From the NCBI GenBank assembly GCA_016840825.1, contig JAEORN010000126.1, forward strand, positions 1 to 5,254: 5,254 nucleotides of DNA, in the 5' to 3' direction. The stretch comes from Candidatus Thorarchaeota archaeon (GTDB lineage: Archaea; Asgardarchaeota; Thorarchaeia; Thorarchaeales; Thorarchaeaceae). The notes beneath the pieces were generated by a model. It was given only the letters and a program-made list of their open reading frames with translations. It did no database searches and was not told the DNA's origin. Positions 5,110-5,254 of the stretch are shown in pieces. The stretch's first letter is position 1, and every line of letters begins with the position of its first letter. Both the position numbers and the translations under genes were made by a program.

Positions 5110-5110
5110 C
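5096..5110 (+). terminator. Inverted repeat over the transporter stop codon, possible terminator or operator
   Basis: GTCACAAATTGTGAC is a perfect 7-bp inverted repeat with a single central base. As RNA it forms a 5-bp stem with a 5-nt loop and is followed by pyrimidine-rich sequence (5111-5131). A further copy of TGTGACC occurs at 5118-5124 (first at 5105-5111), so an alternative pairing of GTCAC (5096-5100) with GTGAC (5119-5123) is possible. It could end the operon or be a protein site for the gene downstream. Confidence 0.45.
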
Positions 5111-5140
5111 CTTATTCTGTGACCCTCTCTTGTGGCTTCG

Positions 5141-5150
5141 GTATATATAC
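5141..5150 (+). promoter_or_regulatory. TATA box for the gene starting at 5182
   Basis: GTATATATAC is a perfect 10-bp palindrome with a strong archaeal TATA core (5142-5149). A start about 25 nt downstream falls near 5171, leaving about 10 nt of leader before ATG 5182. No good BRE is seen directly upstream. A weaker TATATC stands at 5164-5169. Confidence 0.6.
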
Positions 5151-5181
5151 TAAATCTGAGTGGTATATCTTGTGAAATATC

Positions 5182-5254
5182 ATGGCTCTAGCAACTAATA
5201 CCCGAACTGAACTCGTGAAGAAGAACAAGCATGAGATCATCAAGACTCAGGCTA
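5182..5254 (+). CDS. Start of an unidentified gene, truncated by the window end
   Basis: The frame from ATG 5182 runs to the window edge, giving 24 residues that begin MALATNTRTELVKKN and continue KHEIIKTQA. This stretch is hydrophilic, lysine-rich and probably helical, with no signal peptide. It is too short to assign. No Shine-Dalgarno precedes the ATG, but a clear TATA box stands about 36 nt upstream, so the message is probably leaderless or nearly so. It does not resemble the N-terminus of EF-2 or EF-1A, the genes that often follow rps7 in archaea. Confidence 0.6.
   Translation, partial: MALATNTRTELVKKNKHEIIKTQA

Noticed and set aside
5182..5254. Truncated last gene as ribosomal protein S15 or an elongation factor
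   Set aside because: The start MALATNTRTELVKKN is only vaguely like bacterial S15 and lacks archaeal S15 or EF N-terminal motifs; 24 residues do not support a call.

Overview
The window is archaeal. It starts inside the gene for RNA polymerase subunit A'' (RpoA2). The order that follows is the classic archaeal one: ribosomal protein L30e, NusA made only of two KH domains, S12 of the archaeal/eukaryotic type, and S7 with an archaeal N-terminal extension. The Shine-Dalgarno sites are GAGGT, GGAGGT or AGGTG, TTG start codons are frequent, and TATA-like promoters are present. The protein style would fit an Asgard (for example Thorarchaeota-like) or other non-thermophilic archaeon, but that placement is only an inference.

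Region 1 (1-2857) is the information-processing cluster. rpoA2 (partial, 1-779) is separated from rpl30e (880-1173) by a 100-nt leader holding two mutually exclusive hairpins. nusA follows almost directly; its best start is the TTG at 1185, because a GAGGT lies over the L30e stop codon. A second leader of about 116 nt (1620-1735), with a palindromic TATA-like element and a 7-bp hairpin, precedes rps12 (1736-2179). rps7 (best start ATG 2189) is tightly coupled to rps12. The cluster ends at a hairpin plus T-rich terminator (2868-2904). EF-2 and EF-1A genes, which often follow rps7 in archaea, are not present next to it.

Region 2 (2905-5110) is an accessory, operon-like trio with 24-26 nt gaps. 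It holds an unrecognised 103-residue protein, a 275-residue protein with a nucleotidyltransferase signature (GS...SDLD) and a helical C-terminal part, and a ten-helix EamA/DMT-family transporter. A possible near-leaderless promoter lies before the first gene. A 15-bp inverted repeat spans the stop codon of the last.

Region 3 (5111-5254) holds a clear TATA box and the first 24 codons of a new gene on the plus strand, apparently with a very short leader and no Shine-Dalgarno.

The first region supplies transcription (RNAP core, NusA) and small-subunit decoding components (S12, S7) as one co-regulated unit. The trio's function is not known; its members are linked only by spacing and direction. 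No rRNA, tRNA, CRISPR array or insertion sequence was seen.
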